From: Stephanodiscus triporus
Lineage: Eukaryota > Bacillariophyta > Thalassiosirophyceae > Thalassiosirales > Thalassiosiraceae
Assembly: GCA_036939755.1 (NCBI GenBank)
Contig: JALLAZ010000644.1
Span: forward strand, 1-13,732
Direction: 5' to 3'
DNA length: 13,732 nt
Both the position numbers and the translations under genes were made by a program. A model generated the notes under the pieces. It was given only the letters and a program-made list of their open reading frames with translations. It was not told the origin of the DNA and did no database searches. Each line of letters begins with the position of its first letter. Position 1 is the first letter of the stretch. Below are positions 1 through 8,000 of this stretch, piece after piece.

Positions 1-874
1 TGCCATTGAGTGCAAGGAAGGCAGTATACACACAACTGCCATTGCAGATCATTAGAATTGCCATTATCGAAATCTCTTTGGAACGCAAGATTCGCGCATA
101 AATTACATGCCAAAAGCGCAGCGCTGGCTTCGGGATTGGATCCCCATCGACTGCCTGCTAGCAAGCGTAATATGACTGATGAGTAGTTTGATCCAATAGC
201 AGAAAACAGGAATACGATGTACAAGACCACCCGCAAGAGGAAGAAATATGAGTCCTTGAGATCCTGGAGGAGATTGAACGTAACACTCCTGGCTTCTTTT
301 TTACTATCTCTGCCACTGAGATCGTTGCCGAGTGCCACCAAAGCGCCCTGACGAGGAAATAATAACCTATCTTTCTCCTCCAAGGGCTGTAGCAATAATC
401 GCACGGCAAGACCTGCTCTCACAGAAATAATATTGGACAATCATAGGAATCATATTGCATAGCATTGGTTCTACCAATTACTTACCTCCATACGAGGCCG
501 CAAGGGTATACACGCCCTGATCGTACGATCCAGCACATCCCGAGAGAACAAACTTATCTGCTTCCGTGAGAGCATGTTTGAATAGGCCTTGGAAGGTGAA
601 TATGAATACCAAATAAAGTGTGTGACTATGAAAGTTCTGAGGTCTCGTAGGATATTGTGACGTATGATGGGCATCCGTTCCACGATAGTGGTTGCTCAGT
701 GATGCATTGATATTTTTTGGCCGAAGTATTCCACCTGTCTATGACCTTGCCTTTCGATACATCATGGATGTAAACACCGATGCATATACCAATAGTGAAA
801 TACCAAATGATGTCACAGCGTTCTCGCCGGGGGTTCGTTTTTGAGAGTAAATAAAGAGAATATCGTACGGAACT
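1..874 (-). CDS. RFT1: RFT1-family ER lipid-oligosaccharide translocation protein, partial, split by introns
   Basis: RFT1 is a polytopic ER membrane protein needed for getting the Man5GlcNAc2-PP-dolichol intermediate of N-glycosylation to the lumenal side; whether it is itself the flippase is debated. No long ORF shows it; it appears when the minus strand is read across introns. Exon 734-486 reads a loop, then a membrane segment ending FTFQGLFKHALTEADK, then GVYTLAASYGG. Exon 412-107 continues with VRLLLQPLEEKDRLLF, a hydrophobic helix LRVVLYIVFLFSAIGSNYSS and LRLLAGSRWG. Exon 35-1 gives CVYTAFLALNG and leaves the window. These match the conserved RFT1 order (helix, LTE[AG][DE], DQGVY, QP[IL]EE, GS.YS, C.Y...LA.NG). 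An upstream piece at 874-804 reads VPYDILFIYSQKR. Two problems remain. A TAG at 739-741 lies in frame unless spliced out, and the 107/35 junction is one nucleotide out of phase. The N-terminal third was not found. Family assignment is strong; functionality is uncertain. Confidence 0.82.
36..106 (-). other. RFT1 intron (71 nt)
   Basis: On the minus strand the donor is GCAT|GTAATT and the acceptor GGCAG|TTG, with a CTAAT branch-like element about 20 nt before the acceptor. Exons on both sides encode consecutive conserved RFT1 blocks. Joining them directly leaves the downstream block one nucleotide out of frame, so either the site choice is wrong or the copy carries an indel. Confidence 0.65.
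413..485 (-). other. RFT1 intron (73 nt)
   Basis: Donor GGAG|GTAAGT and acceptor GAGCAG|GTC on the minus strand. Splicing restores a Gly codon (G|GT, phase 1) and joins the SYGG and LAVRLLLQPLEE blocks in one frame, as expected for the family. Confidence 0.9.
735..803 (-). other. Possible RFT1 intron (69 nt), alternative readings exist
   Basis: Donor TTTG|GTATTT and acceptor GACAG|GTGG on the minus strand keep phase (G|GT) and remove the TAG at 739-741, giving a size like the other introns. Against it, the removed stretch reads in frame as a membrane helix (SFGISLLVYASVF) where RFT1 proteins normally have one. A second option is a 120-nt intron, 626-745, also in phase, that removes the loop after this helix instead. 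Confidence 0.4.
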
Positions 875-1528
875 CTAAAAAGTGTACAGGTTGCGGGAAA
901 GCTCAAAGAGAATCACATCTCTATGAAGTTCCCCCCAAAAGTACTCCCTGCCAATGAGCGCATGTGTTAAGTTGAAAGTTTTGTTTCGAATTGCGCATAT
1001 TCACTCTGATATGGTCCATCTTGCACCATCCCTCCTTGTGATCAGGCACAGGCCCTTTACGTCTCGGAGGACCTCCACCCTGTTTCTCGGCCCACCGCAG
1101 GGACAACCAGCTCGCGCCGATTACAAAGCAGTGAGTTCCAAGCACAGTTGCTAATTTTTAAGATCTGATCCCTTGAGGGTGGACCCCCCCGCCCCCCCTC
1201 ACCTCCAAGCATCGAACCCACCCCGGGGTCGAGCGACAGCACGCTCGCCGGGTCGATTTTTTGCGTCTACGCCCTGCCGTCGGTGTCACGTCGCGGTATT
1301 TTCGAACTGCCGGGCGGGGGTTGCGCCTACGATGCTTGCTGTCATGATTGTTGTGATTGTTCATTGTGTCTATGCTTGGCGTACTTACAATACTTATCCA
1401 TGAGAAGTCTGTGGAAGTATGCTGAAGGGGGAGTTCCACACGCATTGAGTCCAGAAAATCAACCAGAGCGCATTGAGTCCAGAAAATTAATAGCGCACCA
1501 GCAGAATATTTTAATTATTTTTTCAAAA
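875..1528. other. Spacer without a supported gene
   Basis: I could not place the missing RFT1 N-terminal exons here. On the minus strand, 921-1145 reads a 74-codon frame with several Cys and His residues (for example GWCKMDH and NTCAHW) that I do not recognise. From about 1160 to 1330 the DNA turns GC-rich, with C runs at 1183-1198, and carries no convincing coding signal. The stretch 1330-1528 is AT-richer and leads up to the ATG at 1529. Confidence 0.5.
1441..1487. repeat. 28-bp tandem direct duplication
   Basis: The 19-mer cgcattgagtccagaaaat occurs at 1441-1459 and again at 1469-1487, an exact copy with a 28-nt period. It lies 40 nt before the ATG at 1529, in the presumed leader or promoter of the repeat-rich gene. 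Confidence 0.85.
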
Positions 1529-1779
1529 ATGGAGAGTGGCGATGGTTGTAATGGCCTTTACGCCAATAGAGGGGGGCAGTGGGGAGGTGGTGGTGTTGGC
1601 GGAAATGGAGGCAGTGGTCGCAGGGGTGATGTCTTGGGTGGCTGTTCTTCCAGCGGTAGAAATTCTTGGAATGAGGAAAACATCAGTCCGCGCTTTATCT
1701 ATCAAGGTGGCATCATCAACCAAGGTGACAGAGACGCCGAAGTCTATCATCGTCACGCCCGAGGAGACAGATGCGGTCA

Positions 1780-2345
1780 TCGCAGTGGAGACACCGATGT
1801 CTATCGTTGCGGTGGAGATGCCAATGTCTATTGTGCCGATGTCTATCGAGGCGGCAGAGATGCCCACGTTTATCGTCGCGGTGGAGACGGCGATGTCTAT
1901 CGAGGCGGCGGAGACGCCAATGTCTATCGTTGCGGTGGAGACTCTATCGTGCCGATGTCTATCAAGGCGGCAGAGATGCCGACGTCTATCATCGTGGTGG
2001 AGACGCCGACGTCTATCGTGCCGATGTCAATCAAGGTGGCAGAGATGCCGACGTCTATGATCGCGGTGGAGACACCGACGTCTATCGTGCCGATGTCTAT
2101 CGAGGCGGCAGAGATGCCGACGTCTATCGTGCCGATGTCTATTGAGGCGGCAGAAATGCCGACGTCTATCGTCACGGTGGAGACGCCGACGTCTATCAAG
2201 GCGGCAGAGATGACGACATCTATCGTCGCGGTGGAGATGCCGACGTCTATCGAGGCGGCAGAGATGCCAACGTCTATCGTCGCGGTGGAGACACCGACGT
2301 CTATCGTGCCGATGTCTATCAAGGCGGCAGCATCAACCATGGAGA
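1780..2345 (+). repeat. Coding tandem repeats of 27 nt interspersed with 15-nt half units
   Basis: The basic unit is gccgacgtctatcg plus either cgcggtggagac or aggcggcagagat, giving nine-residue ADVYRRGGD or ADVYRGGRD. A five-residue ADVYR insertion recurs between them. Copies differ by a few substitutions (GCC/ACC, GAT/GAC, CAA/CGA). Unit lengths are multiples of three, so several reading frames on both strands stay open through the array. Confidence 0.9.
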
Positions 2346-2421
2346 AAGAGACGCCGATGTCTATCGTCGCGATTATCAAGATCTTGGAGACACCAGAGAG
2401 TATTGGGCGACCGATTATCAA

Positions 2422-2640
2422 GGGATGCGGGGACAAGACGCTAGGGGATTCCGTGGCGGCGACGCCGGGGGACAAGACACTAGGGGATTCAGTGGCGGCG
2501 AAGCCAGGGGACAAGATGCTAGGGGGTTCCATGGCGGCAACGCCGGGGGATTCTTTGCCGGGGGATTCAGTGGCGGCGACGCTGGGGGAATCATCGCCGG
2601 GGGATTCCGTGGTGGTGATGCCGGGGGACAAGACCTAGGG
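2422..2640 (+). repeat. Coding tandem repeat of 39 nt, about five copies
   Basis: Units read GQDARGFRGGDAG, GQDTRGFSGGEAR, GQDARGFHGGNAG, then two diverged copies with GFFAGGF and GIIAGGF, then a partial GQD copy. This second array directly follows the 27-nt array but has a different unit, so the exon holds two unrelated expansions. The last partial copy carries the one-base loss at 2634/2635. Confidence 0.88.
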
Positions 2641-2792
2641 GTGGCAGAGGCGGCGACGGAGACGTCTATCATAATGGCGGCGCGGACACCCAAGACAATT
2701 GTCGCGGTGGCAGAATAGACGATCAAGACTATCGAGGCGGAGGAGATGAAGACGGGCTGTCAAAGTCGTTGGAATCCCCATCCATGACAAAG

Positions 2793-2944
2793 GTGAGTAT
2801 ATTTTTAATACTCACATTGTTTGGTTGGCGTGGAGTGTGGAGCATTGTCAATGACCACGGACCACCCTGCCCTTAACGCCTTTGCGTGAATTGCACATCT
2901 TTCTCTCCACTGCGACGTAATACCCATCGTTGTTTCCCATGCAG
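2793..2944 (+). other. Probable intron (152 nt) of the decayed gene
   Basis: Donor AAG|GTGAGT and acceptor CCATGCAG|GCC with a pyrimidine-rich stretch before it. The removed sequence has several stops and no repeat-like coding. The join is phase 0 and leads into a frame beginning AIVNDLNDNEK. It is about twice as long as the other introns here. Confidence 0.7.
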
Positions 2945-3801
2945 GCCATCGTCAACGATCTCAATGACAACGAGAAGATGAGACAAAGTGATGTCGAAAC
3001 GACGGCAATTATGACAACAAGGGGCGAGGAGACGGCAAGACAAAACAACAAGTTCCCCAAGTCAATTGTTCTACCGTGGCCAAGGCTCCTCCCAATACCA
3101 ATAAAAACGATCTAAATCGTCCTACCGTGGTCAAGGCTCCTAACAAGACAAATAATCAAGATTCTTTTCATCCGAAATGTGGTGGACGCGGAGCTAGAAG
3201 ATGTAGAATTGAACGTAGAGCAAAGACCCGCCAAATTTCTGTTGGGCATGAAACTTCTGAAGACGATGCTCCCAACGTCAACATGAACGTCACGTCATGA
3301 CAGCCTTCCACCGGAGCGACGACAATGACGAAGGTGGTGGACAACGATGATGACACCGTGACGACGACCACCCCGATGACGACAAAAGAGATATATCAGG
3401 AGTATTTGATTCAATACTACAAATTTCACCACCGGTAAAAAAACCAAGATCAACTCCATTTGAATCAATTGAATTTCGAGCTCAGCACAAAGATTATTGT
3501 GAGATTTGTGGCTATGGTGGTAGTTTAATATTGTGCTACAAATGCAACCTGTCATTTCATGAGGATTGCATACTTCCCAAAAATATTGACATATCATCGA
3601 ACAATTGGAGTTGTGCATACTGTTGGCATGACGGAACGGCAATGAAAGAAGGGGGTTGTGAGGGATACCTTTCGCACGAAGATGCCCTGAATGCAGTATC
3701 CTCTATAGAAAGGACAAAGAGACATCCCGATGATGAATCTTCGGAGTCTTCCAGATCTTTTACTAACAATATTTTGAATGCCCCAAATAATTCTTGGTGA
3801 G
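2945..3801 (+). pseudogene. PHD-finger protein segment, broken
   Basis: A PHD finger is a zinc-binding chromatin-reader fold that usually binds histone H3 tails. The finger is complete at 3498-3623, C4HC3 with spacing C-x2-C-x8-C-x2-C-x4-H-x2-C-x15-C-x2-C, starting CEICGYGGSLILC. Before it lies a Lys/Asn-rich stretch containing a 17-residue duplication and an Asp/His-rich linker. The open frame moves: frame 2 from 2945, frame 1 from about 2997 (consistent with one A lost in an A run), frame 0 from about 3297, then TGA TGA at 3348-3353, then open to TGA at 3799-3801 after NNSW. A donor-like TTG|GTGAGG overlaps that last stop, so it may be an exon end; 3802-3905 is AT-rich and could be intron. 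The first part is joined to the repeat exon by the intron at 2793-2944. Confidence 0.7.
3071..3140 (+). repeat. 51-nt internal duplication
   Basis: ctaccgtggccaaggctcct at 3071-3090 recurs with one change from 3122, a period of 51 nt. It encodes a 17-residue repeat, TVAKAPPNTNKN followed by TVVKAPNKTNNQ, and the frame is preserved between the copies. Confidence 0.8.
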
Positions 3802-3905
3802 GCATTTGTATTCGATAATGTAATTATTTATTTAGTCGTCATATTTTCTCACGTAATTCTTGATAGCATCTTTACTCTACTATCCGTTGGGACTTCTAAT
3901 GACGA

Positions 3906-4940
3906 TGAGAGCTTACACACTACAGCACATTGCAGCAACAATACATCAGAGTTCGACATTCCCTCGACAACAACGATCCCTATATATATGATGTCATTCC
4001 AAAAGATCATCTACCAAGAGCTATGTTCCCTGACAAAATGACAAAACTAGAAGAGTGGCATTTCAAGTTAGCTTTCCTCAAGGATGAACCGCGTTCATCC
4101 GAGAACATTGGAAAATGAAGCGCTATACAAGGCTTCTCAACGATGCAATGAAACTTCATAAAATCATATCTGAGGGGAACGATGATCAACTGAAGGAAAT
4201 ATTTGTGAAAAAACGATACCTATCTTAGCACAACATCAGGAAAATTAACTACAGGGACACAGGTATCCAATTATCAGGGGATGATCCAATTAGTATCACA
4301 TCGGTGTTGAAATATTTTGCATCGATTGAAGGAAATGTTTTCGGTAATAATGTCTTCTTTGCAGATGTTATAAGGGAGTTCTTCGTTCGTCGAAACGTAC
4401 CGCCATTAAAAAAACATTCATGGTGGTTATGCTCAACGGAGGGTGACACCATCATTGCCTGGAAAATGAATGGTACCATGTGGTTGAATAATTATCCTAC
4501 AAGAACGGATCGCACACAATAGGTCAAAATAGGGACACAATTTGCTACTGTTACTGACTGTAAACGGACCTTTGAGTTGAGTACTATTATCTTCAACACA
4601 TTTACAAGAATGATAGACTTCAGGTCTGGCACAAGAAACACTGTTGACCACGTGAATAGGGCGAGACTGGATAACCGTTTCTGTAATCTCCGAGCTTTAG
4701 GCATCGAAGAACAAATGATAAACACGGGTGCAACAGCTGCTAAATACGCTGGAATGAAGAAAAAACGGAAAATGTATGAAATGAAGAGAAACGCTTCTTT
4801 ATGATCTCCAGACTGAGTCTGGAGCCGCCAAGACAACCAAGAATCCGCACAAAACAAGCCGATACAGGAGTCGGAAGTCTACTTTCACTTGTCACCTGGC
4901 AAGGTGGGTGGTACAGCGGGCGGCAAGGCGCAACCGAGGG
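3906..4940 (+). pseudogene. HNH-endonuclease-like protein segment, broken
   Basis: HNH domains are metal-dependent DNA-cutting folds found in homing endonucleases and many mobile elements. Frame 0 reads a charged segment (VIPKDHLPRAMFPDKMTKLE) and shifts near 4091 to frame 2. Frame 2 then runs to 4804, interrupted only by TAG at 4226-4228 and TAG at 4520-4522. The HNH signature is at about 4640-4720: TVDHVNRARLDNRFCNLRAL followed by EQMINTG, fitting the usual pattern VDH.N...LDNR..NLR...EQ..N. Just past the TGA at 4802-4804, a +1 frame continues with a basic stretch (KNPHKTSRYRSRKS) to a TGA near 4940. Some HNH proteins carry a basic or AP2-like DNA-binding tail at that point, but this one is too short to name. 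Whether this belongs to the same gene as the PHD segment is not shown. Same strand, same order and similar decay make it plausible. Confidence 0.72.
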
Positions 4941-5086
4941 CACTGAAAATCAACTTGAACAGAAGGAAAAATTCTGTACTCAAAAATAGACTCGGAATCA
5001 ATACCAGTACATAATCTCAGTCCGCCACATCGGCAAAATGCAGAGGTGCATGATTTTAGGGGGCATACTGTAGGAATATAATCAGT

Positions 5087-8000
5087 TTAGTCTCCTTTAG
5101 TCCCTTTTTTACCGCCCTCCAATTTCAAAAGAGCAGCCACTGCACCAATCACTGCCCGACCCTTTCGACTCTCAGCAACATCAATTGATGGGTCCATAAT
5201 CTTTTCAAGAAGCAACGCTTCAAGTTGAGCCCTGAGATGTTTTATGAGTGTCGCAGGTTTAGCGCCTACTCTGAATTTCAGCCATTCGTCCACCGTGACA
5301 ACACCGTGTGTTTGATATACTTTCAGGTTGCCACCAAAGAGGAGGATAGCAAATTTAGATACAGCAGTTAAGTCTCTGATGTAAATTTTCGACGTTTTCA
5401 TGATTTCGTGATAGCAGCCATAGCGGCTGACAAGTTGTTTGGCTGTAAAGGCAATAGTGCTTGGGTGTAGGTAGATCTCGTTGATTTTTTGCCCGCGTAA
5501 TGCCACTTCGCCTGCAGCCTTTCCAGAGAAGGATTGTGGGGCAATCACAATGTTTGGGTAGAGCCCTGCTGCGATGACGGCACGAACTAGATGCAAGTCT
5601 TCGCATTCGCTGTAACCTTTGCGTTCGGCTTGGTGTGATGACGACCGAAAACCAATGTCGGACATGTACTTTTCAAGTTGCTTTTTCAGTTGCATGATAT
5701 TCGAGAGTGAAGTGTAGCTCAGGAAATTATCCCGGAGGAATGCCTTTGCCTGCCGTCCATCTTTCTGCCGTAGCTCCCTCCATTGATTAAACGCTAATAA
5801 TACAGCAATATGGTCATCGGACGCAAATCCTCGTTTTGCTTCATTGGCAGCGTCCCGAGTGTCAAAGGGGCTCACGAACGGGCTCCGGCTAGTCATGGCT
5901 GCAGCAATCGTGGAGCTGTGATCAAAAACGCCAAATAGGGCCCCATAGATCAACAACTTCCCAACTCTGGGGTGAACCGGAAGTGATGCCAGGTGATACC
6001 CAAGAGCAGTCAAGGAAGTGGAGGCTGCCAAACCAGTCGATTCACCGTTTCCTCCTGATGATGCAGTTTGAAGATCCCAATCACATTCAGCGGCTCCAAG
6101 TGATTCGAGAAGTTGCAAAGCATTTTTAATACTGAGTTCTGTTGGCGGATCTACAGCCTTTCCTAGAAACTGACTAGGTTCTCCAAGATCCAAGACAAGT
6201 ATTTGCAGGACGAGATCTTCCAAGCCTACTCGCATTATCTCTGGTAATTGATAATCATCAAGCACCTTGTCATGTGTGTGTGTTGAAAACAAGTGCCAAC
6301 AATAACCTGGTTTTACACGTCCTGCCCTCCCACGTCTCTGCTTTGCCGAAGCTTTACTTGCCCAGCACTCAGTTAATGTTGGCATCTTATTAAGGTCGTC
6401 GTATCTGTTTTCCTTCACCCTACCAGTATCGACAACAAAGACGACATCATCAATCGTGATACCTGCATAAAAAGTAAACACATTGAGTGAGAGTTGATGA
6501 GAATGAAAGTCACAGAGTCGTATCACTTCTTACTTGTTTCGGCAATATTTGTGGATATAACAATCTTTCGCTTTCCGTTAGGCGGCCTCTGAAAAATGGA
6601 TGTCTGCTCCGCACTCGAAAGAGCTGAATGGAGCGGGTATATAACAACATTTGAAGAATCTTGAAAGTAAGGGATCTTTGTCAAAGCCTCAATGGCAGTT
6701 GTTATTTCTAGGCAGCGGTAAATGCAAGATGAGTATTCAGGAGGAGAGGGTTTCCCAGCACACAACACTCAAGTGGCGCAAGTAACATACCTTTCATCCC
6801 GGATAAAAACACAAGAATCGCGCCCTCTTCCAAATTCGTGCATATATATTGAAGGAGCTCTGCCACCAGCTCGTAATTTGTTATTGATTCGTCAACCACT
6901 GCTAGGGAATCAATTACATTTTGGTTATACTTGGGGTACAGTTTTTTCAATTCAGACTTGCTCAATCTATCTTCATTCCCCTTGGGTGAGATTTTCTTTG
7001 CACAATCTGATCGTTGCGAGACTAGATGACCAGTAACTTGGAGAGCATCCTCCAGCCTATACTCCTTGACTGGTTGGGCACGGCCGGGAATGGATACAGT
7101 GGGGCACCCTCCAAAGTAGGAAGAGAATCGGTCAGCATTCAATGTTGCTGACATCAGTACCAACTTCAGATTCGTCCTTCTTTGAAGTAGGTCTTTCAGG
7201 ATGATTAAGAGAAAGTCCGTGTTGAGATCCCTTTCATGTACCTCGTCTACAAAAACATGGCTGACAGATGCAAGATCTGGATCACATTGCAGACGGCGGA
7301 GTAAAATACTGCGACAAGGTCGAATGAGCAGAGTGAGAGCAATATTCAGGAACAGAAAGCATGATTCCATTAAAGCACAAATGCACTCTTACCCAGTAGT
7401 ACAAAGCAAAAGACGAGTTTTGTTGCTCCGTTTACTCTCTAGTCGGATCGAGTAACCAACACTCTGGCCAACTTTTTCGCACCTGATAATAGAAAGTGAA
7501 ATCAGACCTGAACAAAAATGGCAGCGTCAGAAGGACTGTCAATACTCTTACCTCTCAGATGCGATGCGTTCAGACACACCGATGGCACTGATTCTCCGAG
7601 GTTGCGTGACGATGATGTTAGCTTCCGCGCCACGATTGTTCATGATCAAATCATCCAAAACTAGCTGTGGCACCTGTGTCGTTTTTCCACAGCCTGTGTC
7701 GCCACTGACAACTGTTACTTGGTTTTGACTTATTGTTGACAAGAGCCTATCGCGCATCTTGTACGCCGGGAGCTTTGATCGTTGGGCCAGCATAAGTTGG
7801 AATTGTTTTGCAGAATCACCAGCATGTCTGCTATTTCTGTGCCGACCATTTCCCCTCGAACTTTGCTCCAATTGTGAATACTTTCGCTCGAGCTCAATTC
7901 TGAGTAATTTGCTTGTTTCATTTTTAGCCTCGTCAAGTGGGGTTCCTCCTTCCCTGGAATTATCATCAATAGTGGGCACTCTTGCCTCTGGTGATATAAG

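Larger units (their letters stand above)
1529..2792 (+). pseudogene. Repeat-rich Gly/Asp/Tyr/Arg protein, first exon, broken
   Basis: No family recognised. The ATG at 1529 follows an A-rich leader and opens a Gly-rich frame that runs into tandem units of the ADVYRRGGD and ADVYRGGRD type, then 13-residue GQDARGFRGG-type units, then a tail ending SMTK at a good donor, AAG|GTGAGT, at 2793. Three lesions separate these parts. About 7 nt are missing from a repeat unit after 1942, moving the repeat from frame 2 to frame 1. TGA at 2143-2145 replaces the CGA expected from other units. One G is missing after 2634 compared with sister units, moving the tail to frame 0. Undoing all three would give one continuous repeat-rich frame ending at the donor. 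An open frame of about 369 codons (1529-2638) also exists, but it changes to a wholly different composition after 1942. It is therefore read as a by-product of repeats whose length is a multiple of three. Confidence 0.65.

Noticed and set aside
1924..2631. Antisense open frame of 235 codons across the repeats
   Set aside because: It is a mirror of tandem repeats whose units are multiples of three and free of stops on both strands; its Ile/Asp/Val and Pro/Ser composition has no support beyond openness.
1283..2638. 451-codon plus-strand frame taken as one intact gene
   Set aside because: The first 82 codons come from spacer DNA with a Cys-rich, unlikely composition, and after 1942 the repeat is read in a different frame from before. 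The ATG at 1529 and a broken frame explain the data better.
1780..2640. CRISPR-like or satellite array
   Set aside because: Units are contiguous or near-contiguous, diverged and codon-periodic, with no regular spacers; this is a coding tandem repeat in a eukaryotic gene.
739..4522. Recoded UAG (Gln) as an explanation for TAG codons in the RFT1-like and HNH frames
   Set aside because: The same regions also contain TGA stops and frameshifts that recoding would not explain, and the clean helicase gene has no in-frame TAG. It cannot be strictly excluded, since no supported gene here ends in TAG.
4801..4989. Plus-strand 62-codon frame after the HNH segment
   Set aside because: It starts inside the HNH tail and reads an unlikely composition; the +1 frame continuing the basic tail is a better, though still weak, reading.
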